A stretch of 64,000 nt of DNA from Sporothrix humicola (taxonomy: Eukaryota > Ascomycota > Sordariomycetes > Ophiostomatales > Ophiostomataceae), in assembly GCA_021396245.1 (NCBI GenBank), contig WNYE01000044.1:248001-312000 (forward strand), in the 5' to 3' direction. Positions 11,991-22,911 of this stretch are shown piece by piece. Position 1 is the first letter of the stretch. Each line of letters starts with the position of its first letter. The translations under genes and the position numbers were made by a program. The notes beneath the pieces are model-generated. The model was not told the origin of the DNA, did not search any database, and saw only the letters and a program-made list of their open reading frames with translations.

Positions 11991-14904
11991 CCTGGCTTTT
12001 CTTGGGCTCCATCTCGAAAGCGACAGACAACTCAAGCGTCCCCAACGTTTGCCGGCCGTGATGTGGTACTCTCCTGTTAGCCCATTTCGTTGTGGTGCTA
12101 GTGAACCGGAGCTGTCTCCCAATCAGCAGGCTGGCAGGGAGGCAGGCTAGCAAACAAAGTAACAAAGTATGGAGCAACAAAGTAGAGATATTCGTTCAGT
12201 GTCAGAAACAAGTGCAGCTCCTCCTCCGTCTTTCACAGGGCTTGAGTGGCTCGGAGTACGACGTACGGTCGCTCCTTCAGAGAAATTCAAATACTTTCGT
12301 GCCTGTCTTTCATCTGCAAAAAGGGCCCAAAAAGGGTCCATTGGACGGCAAGAACGAATAGCATAATACGCAACTGATACAGCAGGGGGCAAGGCAGTTG
12401 CAGTTGCAGTGTTGCACTTGGGTCCGTTTTTATTCTTTTAGTGTCCTGTCCCTAGGTATTTTGGGCGGGAAGGTGCAATGCGGCAGCTCCTGCCTCTCGA
12501 ATCTGAAAGACCGAAGACGCGAGCTCGTCGAACATGCCCAGCTTTGCTCTTGTCGTGGGGGAAAATGGCGAAGGAGTATCCAGATTTGGCCATGTTTGTG
12601 GATTTCAGCTCTTGAACTACAATGCTATCGGTAAATTCCATGCATCGTACTGATAAATATCTTTCACTCTGCGCTGGCCATATGTACCTGCACGTCAAAA
12701 GACAGCATCACGAGAACCGGCAATTCTGCCCATTACGGGCGCTTTTGCAATTTTGTCGGACCGCTCCTGCTGTTTGTGTCGGGGATCGTGCGTGGCTGTT
12801 TCCTCTTCCAGCGTGTTGCGGCGCTCTGATCAACTGCCTATTCCGTCCCCTCGTCCCTTCCCTCCACGATCTGCTGTTGACCACCCCTGCGCGTAAGCAA
12901 AGGAACAGAATCAAATCACCTGTGCAACAAAAATTAACAGCCAAGATTCAGAATAGGAGAATGTGTTGTACATTGGCGTTTCCAAATGTTTGATTTATGG
13001 AGCTCTGTCTGTTCACTCGCGACAGAGAAACGCTACCGTTGTCCCTAATGTCGTCTTTAATAACTGGCTGGTTCTTTGTAAGTTCTTACAAGTTTGCACA
13101 GGCCAAGCCAAGCCTTTACGCCTTACGAACAGGAAAGCACCATGATGATTGGTCGAATAGCTCCTTCCCTCTGATTTCATCGTCAACCACCACTGCTTCC
13201 TCGCTCTCTCGGGGGTGGATACCTCTGCCCGGGCTGGCCTTGCGGCGCCTACCCCCCTCCGACCACAGGAGAGAAAGAGCTTGGTGGACCTGCTGCCGTT
13301 TTGCTCTTGCCCTTTTCCCTGTTCTCTTGCCCACTTTTTCATGCACGACCAAATGCGCTCGGCGGTTCTCCCACCATGCTAGCTTGCTAGGCCGGGCTGG
13401 CGTTCTTGAAGGGTTCTTCATACATTTTGTTAAAAGTCACTTTTGTGGTTTCTATCTCATTTTTGTAGCCTTTTTGCATTGTGTTTGTCTCGCCAATACT
13501 TACAGCTTTGCAATCTGGATTTTGCCGTAGTTCTGCCCCTCGAATAACTGACATGCGCTGGTCGCCATCGCGCCTTCCGGAATAGGAGCCCAAGCCCATT
13601 CCATGTGCCTTTCTGCCTTTCTGCCCTGCAGGGAAAGACCCTCTCCGGCATGGGCTGCGGCGCGTGTCGAGTCCCCTGCGTGTGTCCGCCCCATGGATAG
13701 TCCTTCTCTCGTGTCTCCTCTTTCTATTCCTCCACAAGATACTTGTAAAAGTACGTCGTGCCTGCCTTCGCAGGCTCAACGAACATCGTCTGCTCTTCTT
13801 CTTTCCTTTTCTGGCGGTCTTTCCTGGCTTGGAGATGCTCTCCACAATTTGCGATTTGCCGTCGCTTTTTTACATGCTATTTTCCGTTGTCGTCACAAAA
13901 AGGCCCATAACAAAGCTGTAGTCGTAGTCGGCACTCGTAGAAAGCACGCCCTTTGTTCTCATGTCTTGAACAAGCATTGACCTTTTCTTTACTTGTATGT
14001 TACGGAGTAGTCACGGGGTATTAACACACTCGCAGCACACTAATGATGTCGCCTTTCCCCTTGTCCATATGACATGTCTTGTAGATTTTTCTCTTTCCCA
14101 TCTGCCCTTTCCCCTCTGCCCTTCTACGCCTTCTCGGTCCCTTCCCTTTCTGGTCGTGGTCGTTGATTTGTAACCACAGCTCTGTGTACAAGCACACAGA
14201 CAGTAAGAACCTTCACCGGGTGTCCTGTGTCGTGTCGTACCTTCCCAACCCCATCTCCAACACCCTCTTTCCATGCAACAGCCAGCTCGGTTCCTCCGCC
14301 CATCGCACCTTCCGCCCCCAAATATAGCAGACAGACAAGCCCATTATCCCAAGTGCCCTTTTCATCCCTTTGCCCCCCCTCCTTCCCGTTCCTGTCGACC
14401 TTCTTTCTTTCTTATTTTGTTTTGTTGTTGTATCTGGGTTCTTTCCTTCCCGTACTTCTTTCCCAAGCTTCGCTTTTCCCTATTCCCCTTCTCCTTTCCC
14501 TCTCTTATTCCCATCCCAATTCCCTTTCGCCTTCATCTCTCCTCTCCGTCTCTCTTTACCTCCCTCTTCCCCTCACTCAAAGCTGCTGTCCCCTTGTCAT
14601 TCCCAGCTTCAAGCCACGCGCTTCTCCAATTTCTCACGCCTGTCCGCCACAGAGCAACAACACGAAAAGCTCGCAATTCCCATATTATCTACGGATTACA
14701 CACAGCACCAAAGACGGCCACGCGAGTCCCCTTTCACCCTTTCTTCCATCTAATCTCTGTGCAATTTGTACATTCAGACTCGACGCCTGCCTTTTTGCCG
14801 GCACTGCTCCCAGTTTATATCCATAGAAGGAAACCATAGCTACCCCACGCGTCTCCAACTGTTTCTCGAAGCCGGCCCGACGACCACTAAAGCTTGAACC
14901 GACT

Positions 14905-14940
14905 TGAAGCTCGAAGCTCGAAGCTCTACATTCGAAGCTC
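14905..14940 (+). repeat. GAAGCTC heptamer repeats
   Basis: Three contiguous copies of GAAGCTC and one detached copy at the end, inside the pyrimidine-rich region upstream of the transcription factor gene. A TTCGAA element overlaps the last copy. Confidence 0.7.
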
Positions 14941-16378
14941 AACGCCCAGATATCGGCCGACTCAAGACACAACGGTAGTCCAACACTGCCCAATTCGCCT
15001 CCCATTCGTCGATCGAGGGAGCTGTAACGTTCCTCCGCCCCAGGAATCCGGCAATTGCATTCCTTATTCCTTCCAACGCCGACCCCATTCTGAGCCCAAC
15101 GCCCCAAATCCAAATCTAAGTGTTGTTATATTGATGGGCAACTATCGCGACAGTCACTCAACAACGCCACCAAACGCACATTTTACACGAACCCTGGTCC
15201 GTCAGTAGCCGTTGTAGCTTGTACAACAATCGTTACGCCCTCAATTCTGCACGACACATCTCGGGCGCACGTCATCTGATGGGATCATAGACATCGGGAT
15301 TTCAGGCCGTGTCACCAACCCACCCAACCCACGTTCTCGTGCATGCCGCCGATTTTAAGCATAAATTTTGCACGATAATACCGGTATTGCACTCAAAGGA
15401 CTTTCGATTCAAGGTCATTTTTTCTCTTGCCCATCTACGGAGAGTTTTAGGGCTTTGATCCAACCCTATCCGCCGGTCTCACTCACCTCGCATCCACAGC
15501 CTTGGATTTCCCAGCTGTTGCCTCTCGTTGCATATTCATACATCGCAAGGGCTTCAAAGCTTCCTTCATCAACGTCACTTTTAATATCAAGTTCACGGCC
15601 CTCTGTACGACAACAGCTCTTTTTTACCTTATCCCCGCCATTGTTCCACTTCAATTGCCAATTCCGTCGTTTCTTTTACGGGAATTGCCGCCCAGCCGCC
15701 AAACTGGTTGTTTTGGGGTTTCTGTGTTGGCTCTCGCCCGTTTAAACCCAGACCTTTATTTCCTGAACCTCAACACTTTTATCACCGGAAACAAGCTTTC
15801 ACCAAAAGCAAGCCTCGTGCCATTGCCCCCCCTGGTGCCTTACTTTCCTCAGAGTTCCAGTTTCCCGCATCTTTTCCCTCGTGGGTTTGTTTGGAACAAT
15901 CACCCCCTCCTCGCAATCACCCCCGGACTCTCTCCGCAGGAACACATCCGCTTGATATCCCCATCCCGCTCAACGGCTGCATCACCCCGCCCTTCTTCCT
16001 CCAACCGTTCTTTTCTCCGTCTTGCTGTTTGTTGCTTCCTTTTTATTGATCCCGCCCCACCACCATCAATCTACTTACACCCGCGCGCTCTCGTCTGGTT
16101 ATTACCGCCAGCTCGACATCGTAGCCACGCGCATGTACACCCACTATCCTGCATCTAAACAGTCTGCTAAGGCGAAAGCAGCTGCAGTGTGGACTTTTTG
16201 TGAATTTGTGAGCCTGTGATTGCTGCACTCGTCCTATTGCGTCTCAACGATACCGGATAGTGAGCACACCGGGAACACATCGGTTGATCAACATCCGCTC
16301 TCCTGCTTCTTTTCTTCTTGGCTGTGTGGAACAATCAATGTCGCCATTGCCGGCATCAGCCCTACGGAGTCCAAGGTG

Positions 16379-18911
16379 ATGGATCGCGCACCAAACTACT
16401 ACGACGGGTATGCAGGGCCGAACCCAATTGGCGGCCCCGCCGGTGATACAGTCTATGCAGCCGGCCCTGCAGGGTATGGTGGCTTCAAGGTCGAACAACA
16501 CCAACAACAACTACAACAGCCGGCGCCATACGGTCATGGCAGTAGCAGCAACAACAATAGCATAGGCAGCCCCACCAAACGCAAGGCTGCCCAGGTTGTC
16601 TACCCAGACCAAAGTATGCGTCTCGGAACCCCCGCGGCGGCTGATGCGGACGGAGACTACGAATACGACATGAACACATACGGGGCGAGTCGGAGCCGCG
16701 ACGGTGGCGGGTTGAGCGCTGGTGACTACGATGAAAACAGCTCAGACATGGCCACCGTCCGATTACAGAACCGGAACGGCAAAGACGTGCGGATGGTCAT
16801 CAACAACCATTCCAACATGAACGTCCCCCTTGACCAGAGTGCTGGGAGCAGCGTAACCAGCAACGAGTATGCACCGCCCACACCAAGCGGAGATGCCGGT
16901 GGCTACGGCGGCGGCTACTCCGCCGGCGGTGCAGGCGGTAGTGTGGACAGCCCACCAGACGGACAGAAGGGCGCCGGCAGCGTTGCCTCCAACCCCAACA
17001 GCAACACGGCGAGCTCGCCGACTGAGTCGTCGAGGAAGAAGCAGAAACGAAACAAGCCCACCTTATCTTGCTCCGAATGTGTAGAACGGAAAACAAAGGT
17101 AGCGTACATCGTTTCTTAACGACGTTTGTTATCATACTTTGGGTTAATGACTGACAGTAATAGTGTGACCGAGGACGCCCTCATTGTTTGTCGTGTATCA
17201 AGCGTCAGACAGAGTGCAAATATGCTCATGTTGCAAATTTACTAGAGTAAGAGTCTCCCTAAAGAATGCCCCAAATTTTCAATTTGTGTCGTCAAATGCT
17301 AACAGCAGTCTCAGGGAAACAAGCAGATCGGCAGCAGCGGCTGGTGGCCGCAGAGTAACACGACCGTTGCTATCAAAGAAAGTACCAGGCTCTGCCAACT
17401 CTCTTTCTATCCCAAACATTGCTGATCGGGGTATCCTTAACGCACAGGTTGAATCCCTGGGCTCTGTGGCACTGTCGACGGGGCTGTTGTCCAACGTGCC
17501 GTACTCGGTCCCCTCGGCGTCGAATGTCTTTGGTATTGGGTCTGAGCATCCGTTTGCAAACTACTGGACATGTGAGGGTGGTCTGCCCGAAGTGATTTCC
17601 GTCTTGCCAGACAAGATCCAGTCCGACATTCTGCTTGTCCGGTACTTTGAGTGTTTCGACCCGGTATACCCAATGATCAACCAGCACTACTTTTACACGG
17701 AGTTTGAGAATTTTTGGGCTCTGCCACATGAAGAGAAGAACATGGTCGACCCGGCCTTTATCGCCCTTCTCTTTGCCATGCTGGCCCTCGGCACACAGTT
17801 TGTATCAGCAACGACTCCGAAGGAGCGGAAACAAACCGCCGAGTTTTACGCATCAGCCAGCAACCAAGCCCTGCGTCTCAGCTCGTACCTCAGCTCCGCC
17901 TCTGTACGGTCGATCCAGGCTATGGTCCTCATCACCTACTTCTTGATTAACGACAACCATGCCTCGGACGGTTGGGCATTTGCTGGTATCCTGATGCGCC
18001 AGGCCTATGCGATGGGCCTGCACCGGGACCCGAACATTGTGGCTCCGAACGCAAGCCCGTACGAAAAGCAGCAGCGCAGAAAGGTGTGGCAGGCAGTCCT
18101 GCTCCAGGACACATTCTTGACAGTGCTTCTTTCGCTGCCTCCAACGGCAACACACACGGATGTCAACGTCGAAGACCTCGAGGAGGAGGACACGATCGGG
18201 TCGAACAACCAGAACAGCGTGACGGACACGGCGTACATTCGCGGATCCTGGACACTGGCCAATCTAGTGCAGGAGGTTATTAGCAGCCCGCGCTCGCTGG
18301 ATGTGCCAATCTGCACGACATCGCGGCACAAGTCCAAGATGGTGTCAGACTTCCGGGCGATCTACCGGAGCTTCCCGGACATCTTCCGGAGCTGGGACCC
18401 GGACTCGCTGACGCAGCTGGCCAAGACGAACAAGCGTGTGGTGCGGCAGACGCTGTTCCTGAGCAGCAACTACTTCCATAACCTGATGCTGGTGCACGCG
18501 TCCGAGGCGGGTGATGTGCCAGTGAACGTTCGAGGCACACTGGAGGCAGCTCACGACGCCATCACGTCCTTCTTTGTCCTGTTCAAGCTGTTTGAGAGTG
18601 AGGCAGGCGTCTGGTGGGTGTTCAACCACCGGGCGTTCTTGGAGGCACTGTGCATTGGCGGCGTACTCAAGGAAGCAGTGTTTAAAAACGGCGGCGACGC
18701 AGAGGCCACGGCCAAGGATCCGCTGTATGCGCGTGCACGCGCCGATATTGGTGAGTTGATCTATACTTACAGCCGAGTTTGATCCTTGAGAACAAATTGC
18801 TAACCACTGTTTGCAGAAAAAATGGTGGACATTATGCGCATTATGGGTGAGGGCGACCAAGGCTCGGAGGTTGCCCGAACCCGCGTCAAGGTGCTCAGCG
18901 AGTTTTTGTAG
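16379..18911 (+). CDS. Zn(II)2Cys6 fungal transcription factor
   Basis: Predicted nuclear DNA-binding regulator of about 779 aa. Four exons: 16379-17098, 17164-17246, 17309-18750 and 18817-18911; the acceptor at 17314 is an equally in-frame alternative to 17308. The zinc cluster is complete and has the canonical spacing: C231, C234, C241, C248, C251, C258. It is formed only after splicing, because intron 1 falls exactly between C234 and C241. Before it lies a ~220-residue disordered, Gly/Gln/Asn/Ser-rich N-terminus; after it, roughly from residue 310, comes the fungal-specific transcription factor domain (DILLVRYFECFDPVYPMI, later AYAMGLHRDP, which is a hallmark segment). The start is the ATG opening MDRAPNYYDGY, after which composition becomes protein-like; the frame is open further upstream. 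I do not recognise a characterised orthologue, so no pathway is assigned. The upstream ~2 kb of C/T-rich DNA suggests a long leader. Confidence 0.9.
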
Positions 18912-19663
18912 ACAAAAGCATCTGGTATATATGGGAGGGCTTATGTTTTTCTGCTTTTGATCTTGTTTTCGTTTTGCATATTTTTGCGTCTCTTTTGATT
19001 TTGACATTGGATCACTAGTGCTGCGTGGCTTTTTTTTTTTTTGCTTCTTTTGCATACTTTTGTCTTGGATTAAGCATTTTGGTGTGGTCGTTTGGTTTCC
19101 TCATCCTTTCCTGGATATAGCGTCTTGACACGATACCTTGCATAATATTAATTGTTTATGTGTGTGTTGAGATAAGAAATATTTCTTTTGTGGCTTGAGT
19201 ATTTCCGTCAACTTCTTTTCCATTCCTTTTTGTTAATAAAAAAAAAAGCAAATAATTTTGACAACAATTTTATTTTCAGAAAAAAGAAGAAGATAATTTA
19301 CGATTATTCTAATTTAAAAGAAAAACATTATTCTATTTCAATAAAGGAATATAAACAAAGAAAATAAGTAAGAATGCACTTTAATGTGAATTTCGTCCAC
19401 ATCCGTGACGCACTTTCTAGTTCGCCTTCGAGTTGGTGACGTCGAGGGGCCGGGGAAGGAGGGATTGGCCCAACGGGGTAGGAGAGACCAATCACCTGCA
19501 TCGCGCCATTTCCGCATCCCACCTTCCACCGACATCGCTAATCAAGCTACAGCTTCCAATATCAACCACTTTCGACACCAACACGGAATATTTCTTTAAC
19601 AAACAGTCAATTGTGCAAGCCGCATCCGTAGCCAACTTGACAATCGTTACACACATTTGCACA
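18912..19663. other. Intergenic region after the transcription factor
   Basis: T-rich 3' UTR sequence with poly-T and TTTTGCATA-like words, then AT-rich DNA to about 19390. The last ~270 bases return to balanced composition and probably hold the promoter of the flavoprotein gene. No further gene is seen. Confidence 0.5.
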
Positions 19664-20566
19664 ATGCTCATCCGCACGCCCCAGGCCGCGTCATCGCCGA
19701 CGGTGCTGGCGTCGCCGGCGACAGGAGCTGCCGCACCCTGGAGAGCTCTCTTTCTCCAGCAGCTCGGCCAGATGCCCATGCCGCTGTGCGCAGTGAGCAC
19801 TCTGAGCTCTTCTGACAGCAAGACGACGCCCCGCGTCCGCAACTGCGTCTGCCGCGGACTGTGGGCATCGCTGCCGGTCAACGCCAAGAACCCAGCACCT
19901 CGCAATCCGGCCACTTACGAGAGCGATCTGCCCGTGTTTACGACGGACGCACGCATGGCCAAGGCCGCCGAGATTGGACTGAGCGGAGGACCTGTCGAGG
20001 CAGTCTGGTGGGCGTCGGAGGCTGGCACGCAGTGGCGGGTGCGAGGGACGGCGTGGCTTTTGGGGCCAGATGTCGAGTCGCCAACGGGTGCTGTGGCGCG
20101 ATCAGCCATCCAAAAGCACATGCGGAGGCGGAAGGATGAGGGGGCAGCAACTGCGGCATCGACTGCTGCATCAAGGACGGCCGCCATTGCTGCTGCAACC
20201 TCGTCAAGTTCGGGCTGGAGCTGGTCTCGCGAGATCACGGCTCACTTTGGCAACTTGAGCCCTGGCATGCGCGGCAGTTTCCGCAATCCTCCACCAGGTC
20301 AGCCGCGTCCGGCACGTGGTGAGGCCGGCAACACTCATCCCGGTGAAGGTCTCGGCGACGCGGTGGACAATGACCATCTGGACGACCCGACAGCTCGGGC
20401 CAACTTTAGAGTCTGCATCATTGTCCCCGAGGAGGTGGACCAGGTCGACCTGTCTCGAGGAGACGACCCACGGCGATGGCTTTACACTTACGTTGGAGAG
20501 GAGGGCGAGGCTCCCGAGGGCACGGAAGTGATCAACGGATGGGCCAAGCAGGAGCTGTGGCCGTGA
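19664..20566 (+). CDS. Pnp-oxidase-like FMN-binding protein (Alr4036 type)
   Basis: Single-exon gene for a 300-aa protein. It has the signature blocks of the pyridoxamine 5'-phosphate oxidase Alr4036-family FMN-binding domain: APWRALFLQQLGQM near residue 23, RVRNCVCRGLW, the YESDLPVFTTDARM block, the PVEAVWW...TQWRVRG strand pair, and WSWSREITAHFGNLSPGMRGSF near residues 185-205. The family has the split-barrel flavin fold, but whether members oxidise pyridoxamine phosphate is not established, so I assign no reaction. An Ala/Thr/Ser-rich low-complexity insert at about residues 163-184 interrupts the domain. ATG 19664 is chosen because it lies about 20 residues before the first conserved block; the open frame extends further upstream with no resemblance to the family. 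No targeting signal is evident. Confidence 0.88.
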   Translation: MLIRTPQAASSPTVLASPATGAAAPWRALFLQQLGQMPMPLCAVSTLSSSDSKTTPRVRNCVCRGLWASLPVNAKNPAPRNPATYESDLPVFTTDARMAKAAEIGLSGGPVEAVWWASEAGTQWRVRGTAWLLGPDVESPTGAVARSAIQKHMRRRKDEGAATAASTAASRTAAIAAATSSSSGWSWSREITAHFGNLSPGMRGSFRNPPPGQPRPARGEAGNTHPGEGLGDAVDNDHLDDPTARANFRVCIIVPEEVDQVDLSRGDDPRRWLYTYVGEEGEAPEGTEVINGWAKQELWP

Positions 20567-22392
20567 GACGGGATGGACGGGATAGGCCGTCGCATGAACG
20601 GGTCGTCTGGTGCACCAAGCTCACGGCAGGCCGGTGATCGGTGTCATCATGACAGCTACAGAGTGATAGGGTGTACAGACACAGGCAGGACAGGAGAATA
20701 CAAGTACAGCGTGTCCAGGCTCACGGAGAATGCCGTTGGAATACCCGAGCACAAAATCGAGACCAGACGTCGACTTGTGTCTGCATCCCCCTGACGCATC
20801 AATTCTTGGACACGGCGCAACTACGGAGCTATCCAGCTCGCCAGCATCTTGCTACCCCGGCTTTTTCAGCTCCCTCGAAGCTTCGTCACTGCCCCTGGTT
20901 TCTGTTCTGTTCTGTTGTGTCTGTTGATGTGTGTGTTATTTTCGCGAACGGACTATCAACGGTTGGTGGCTGGTTCGCTGGCTTGTTTCATGCGCCCGAG
21001 AGTCTGGGGAAGTGTTCCTTCGAACGGTCGTTTTGGTTTTCGAGGTGAGGCTGAACATCAACAAGCAACATGGGATCATTTTGAGCATCCGGTCAACAAA
21101 TCAAATTCCAAATAATTCATGTCATATTTTACGAAATAATACAAAAAGACGACAGGCGCTAGAGAACACATAACGTGTTACTAACAAACCTGGAGAAGAA
21201 ATGGATCCCAACGGTTTGTGTGGCTCTTTGGCAGATACTGGGGAAAGGGGCGATGGAGGGATTAAGATGGTAAAACAGGGACCAAAAGGAAGCCTTTTAC
21301 CTAATGGATATGTCGATGCCATCACGCTACTTCCTGACAACAAACATGAACGGCCACCATCGAAGTACATATAAGGTGAGATATAGGGACAAGATACAAG
21401 ATCCAACTTCATCTTCAGTTCTTCTCCATTTCTTCTCCAGGTTTGCCATGTGGCATCCCTTTTTTTAGGGGGTCATAATTGTCGTTTTTGTTACGTCTTT
21501 TGTCCTCTCGAAGCCCAACAATATTTTGTGCCTTTGTGCCTCTGCGCGTTTTTTCTTCTTTCTACTTTGTTGTCCTTCTCTTCCTTATATTTCCTTTTTT
21601 TTTGTCTTCGCTTGGCCTTCTGTTTTGCAATATGTCCGTACGAGGATAATAAGAGCTTGTACAAGAGTTCCGGAGAGACACATGTCCTGCGTTCTACAAC
21701 GCTCAAGTCCGAACTTGTAGACACAAACACAAACAAGAACACAATCAGATAAGGACGTTTAGGCTTTGAAAATTGACTCCATCATTGATGCCTTCCGTCT
21801 TCCTCCCATCTTCCTCCCGCCTTCTTTTTTCCTTCCATTGTTCTCTCGCATATGCCTTGCTGCGACGTAACACGGCCGTACGACATAACGACGCACTTAA
21901 ACACCTGAAGGCATAGGAGAGGTCGAGATATGAGACATACAGAGGCAGATATGCAGCCATTCCGGGCGAGTGTGGCTCAGGCTGATGGACCTCGCTTTCC
22001 TCGCCTTGCTGCCCTACGAGACCTTTTCTCTTGGAAGACGGAGGACGGAAGTTTACTACATAGGAAGATATACCGCTTTGTCTCTGCATGTCTCTTGTGT
22101 TTTGTAACGACACACAGAGAGGGCGTTGTGCTACCATCAGGCGTCTTTTTCAAGTATCGTCTTTGATATTGACTTTCCCGTGATGAGCTTGGCTTTGGCT
22201 TTGACCTGCCTCCTGCATGCGATATTTCGTACTGAGCCACCACACCCTTTTTTTCTCAACTCCTCATTCCTCCTCCCTCTTCCCACCAACTAACAACCAC
22301 CAAACCCCTGTCGAATCCTTCGAAATATGCATCGAAACAAAAGAAGCCAGAGAAGAACACAGGGCAAACAAAGAAGGAAGACCAAAAGTAAG

Positions 22393-22432
22393 GGTCCGTC
22401 TACACGCACAGAAAAATTGCTCCACGCACAGA
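22393..22432 (+). repeat. Left terminal inverted repeat
   Basis: 40-base terminal repeat beginning GGTCCGTCTACACGCACAG and ending in GCTCCACGCACAGA. It is the reverse complement of 22872-22911 with one mismatch (C here at the position opposite T in the other arm). Confidence 0.88.
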
Positions 22433-22493
22433 GACCTTACCCATTTAAGCAAAAGCCAGGGCCTATATGTACAGTTGCTTTCTGTCCAAATTA

Positions 22494-22808
22494 AGCGCTG
22501 TTAACACTGTAAAAGGACTGCGAGCACTATTAGCGCTGTGAGCACTGTAAACACCACACGTATATAAGCACTGTAAATATTATAAGTGTTATAAATATTG
22601 AGCGTCGTGGGCTTTGTGATAGTTATGAGAGTCGTGGGAGTCGTGTACGTTGTGTAAGATACGTTGTGTGCGCTGTGTTCTCTGTGTTCTCTGTGTTCTC
22701 TGTGTTCTCTGTGGGCGCTGTGGGCGCTGTGGGCGCTGTGGGCGCTATAAGCGTTGTAGGCGTTGTAAGTGTTGTGGGCGTTGTGGGAGTTGTAAGCGGT
22801 GTAAACAA
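22494..22808 (+). repeat. Degenerate 9-bp minisatellite inside the MITE
   Basis: About 310 bases read almost throughout as 9-base units, roughly GCTGTGGGC/GTTGTGGGC. The best-preserved part is four copies of TCTGTGTTC (22679-22715) followed by copies of GCTGTGGGC to about 22745, then progressively altered units such as GTTGTAGGC and GTTGTAAGC. The 5' half has older units such as ACTGTAAAC and GCTGTGAGC. Because 9 is divisible by 3, one minus-strand frame stays open as a Thr/Pro/Ala/Glu/Asn tripeptide repeat (22623-22808); I do not regard it as a gene. Confidence 0.85.
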
Positions 22809-22871
22809 TCGCTGTATGGCCGCTAAAATGCCTATTTAAACAGTCAGTCTAGTCATTATTGGGACTAGCGT

Positions 22872-22911
22872 TCTGTGCGTGGAGCAATTTTTCTGTACGT
22901 GTAGACGGACC
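22872..22911 (-). repeat. Right terminal inverted repeat
   Basis: Reverse-complement partner of 22393-22432, with one mismatch over 40 bases. It is followed directly by C and the CAAAAGTA target duplication. Confidence 0.88.

Larger units (their letters stand above)
7973..16378. other. 8.4-kb region without a supported gene
   Basis: No recognisable gene is found on either strand. The region starts with the 3' UTR of the RING gene and a poly-A tract. Around 11-12 kb it has short repeats and a palindrome. From about 14.1 to 16.3 kb it is overwhelmingly C/T on the + strand, which I read as promoter and possibly a long 5' leader for the zinc-cluster gene at 16379. Open frames within the C/T tract (for example 14227-14826) are all Pro/Ser/Leu/Phe and are composition artefacts. 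An exact TACGGAGTA is at 14001-14009. Confidence 0.55.

Noticed and set aside
14227..14839. Two overlapping + strand open frames of nearly 200 residues
   Set aside because: They lie in a C/T-rich tract, encode mostly Pro/Ser/Leu/Phe in all frames, and show no domain or splice structure.
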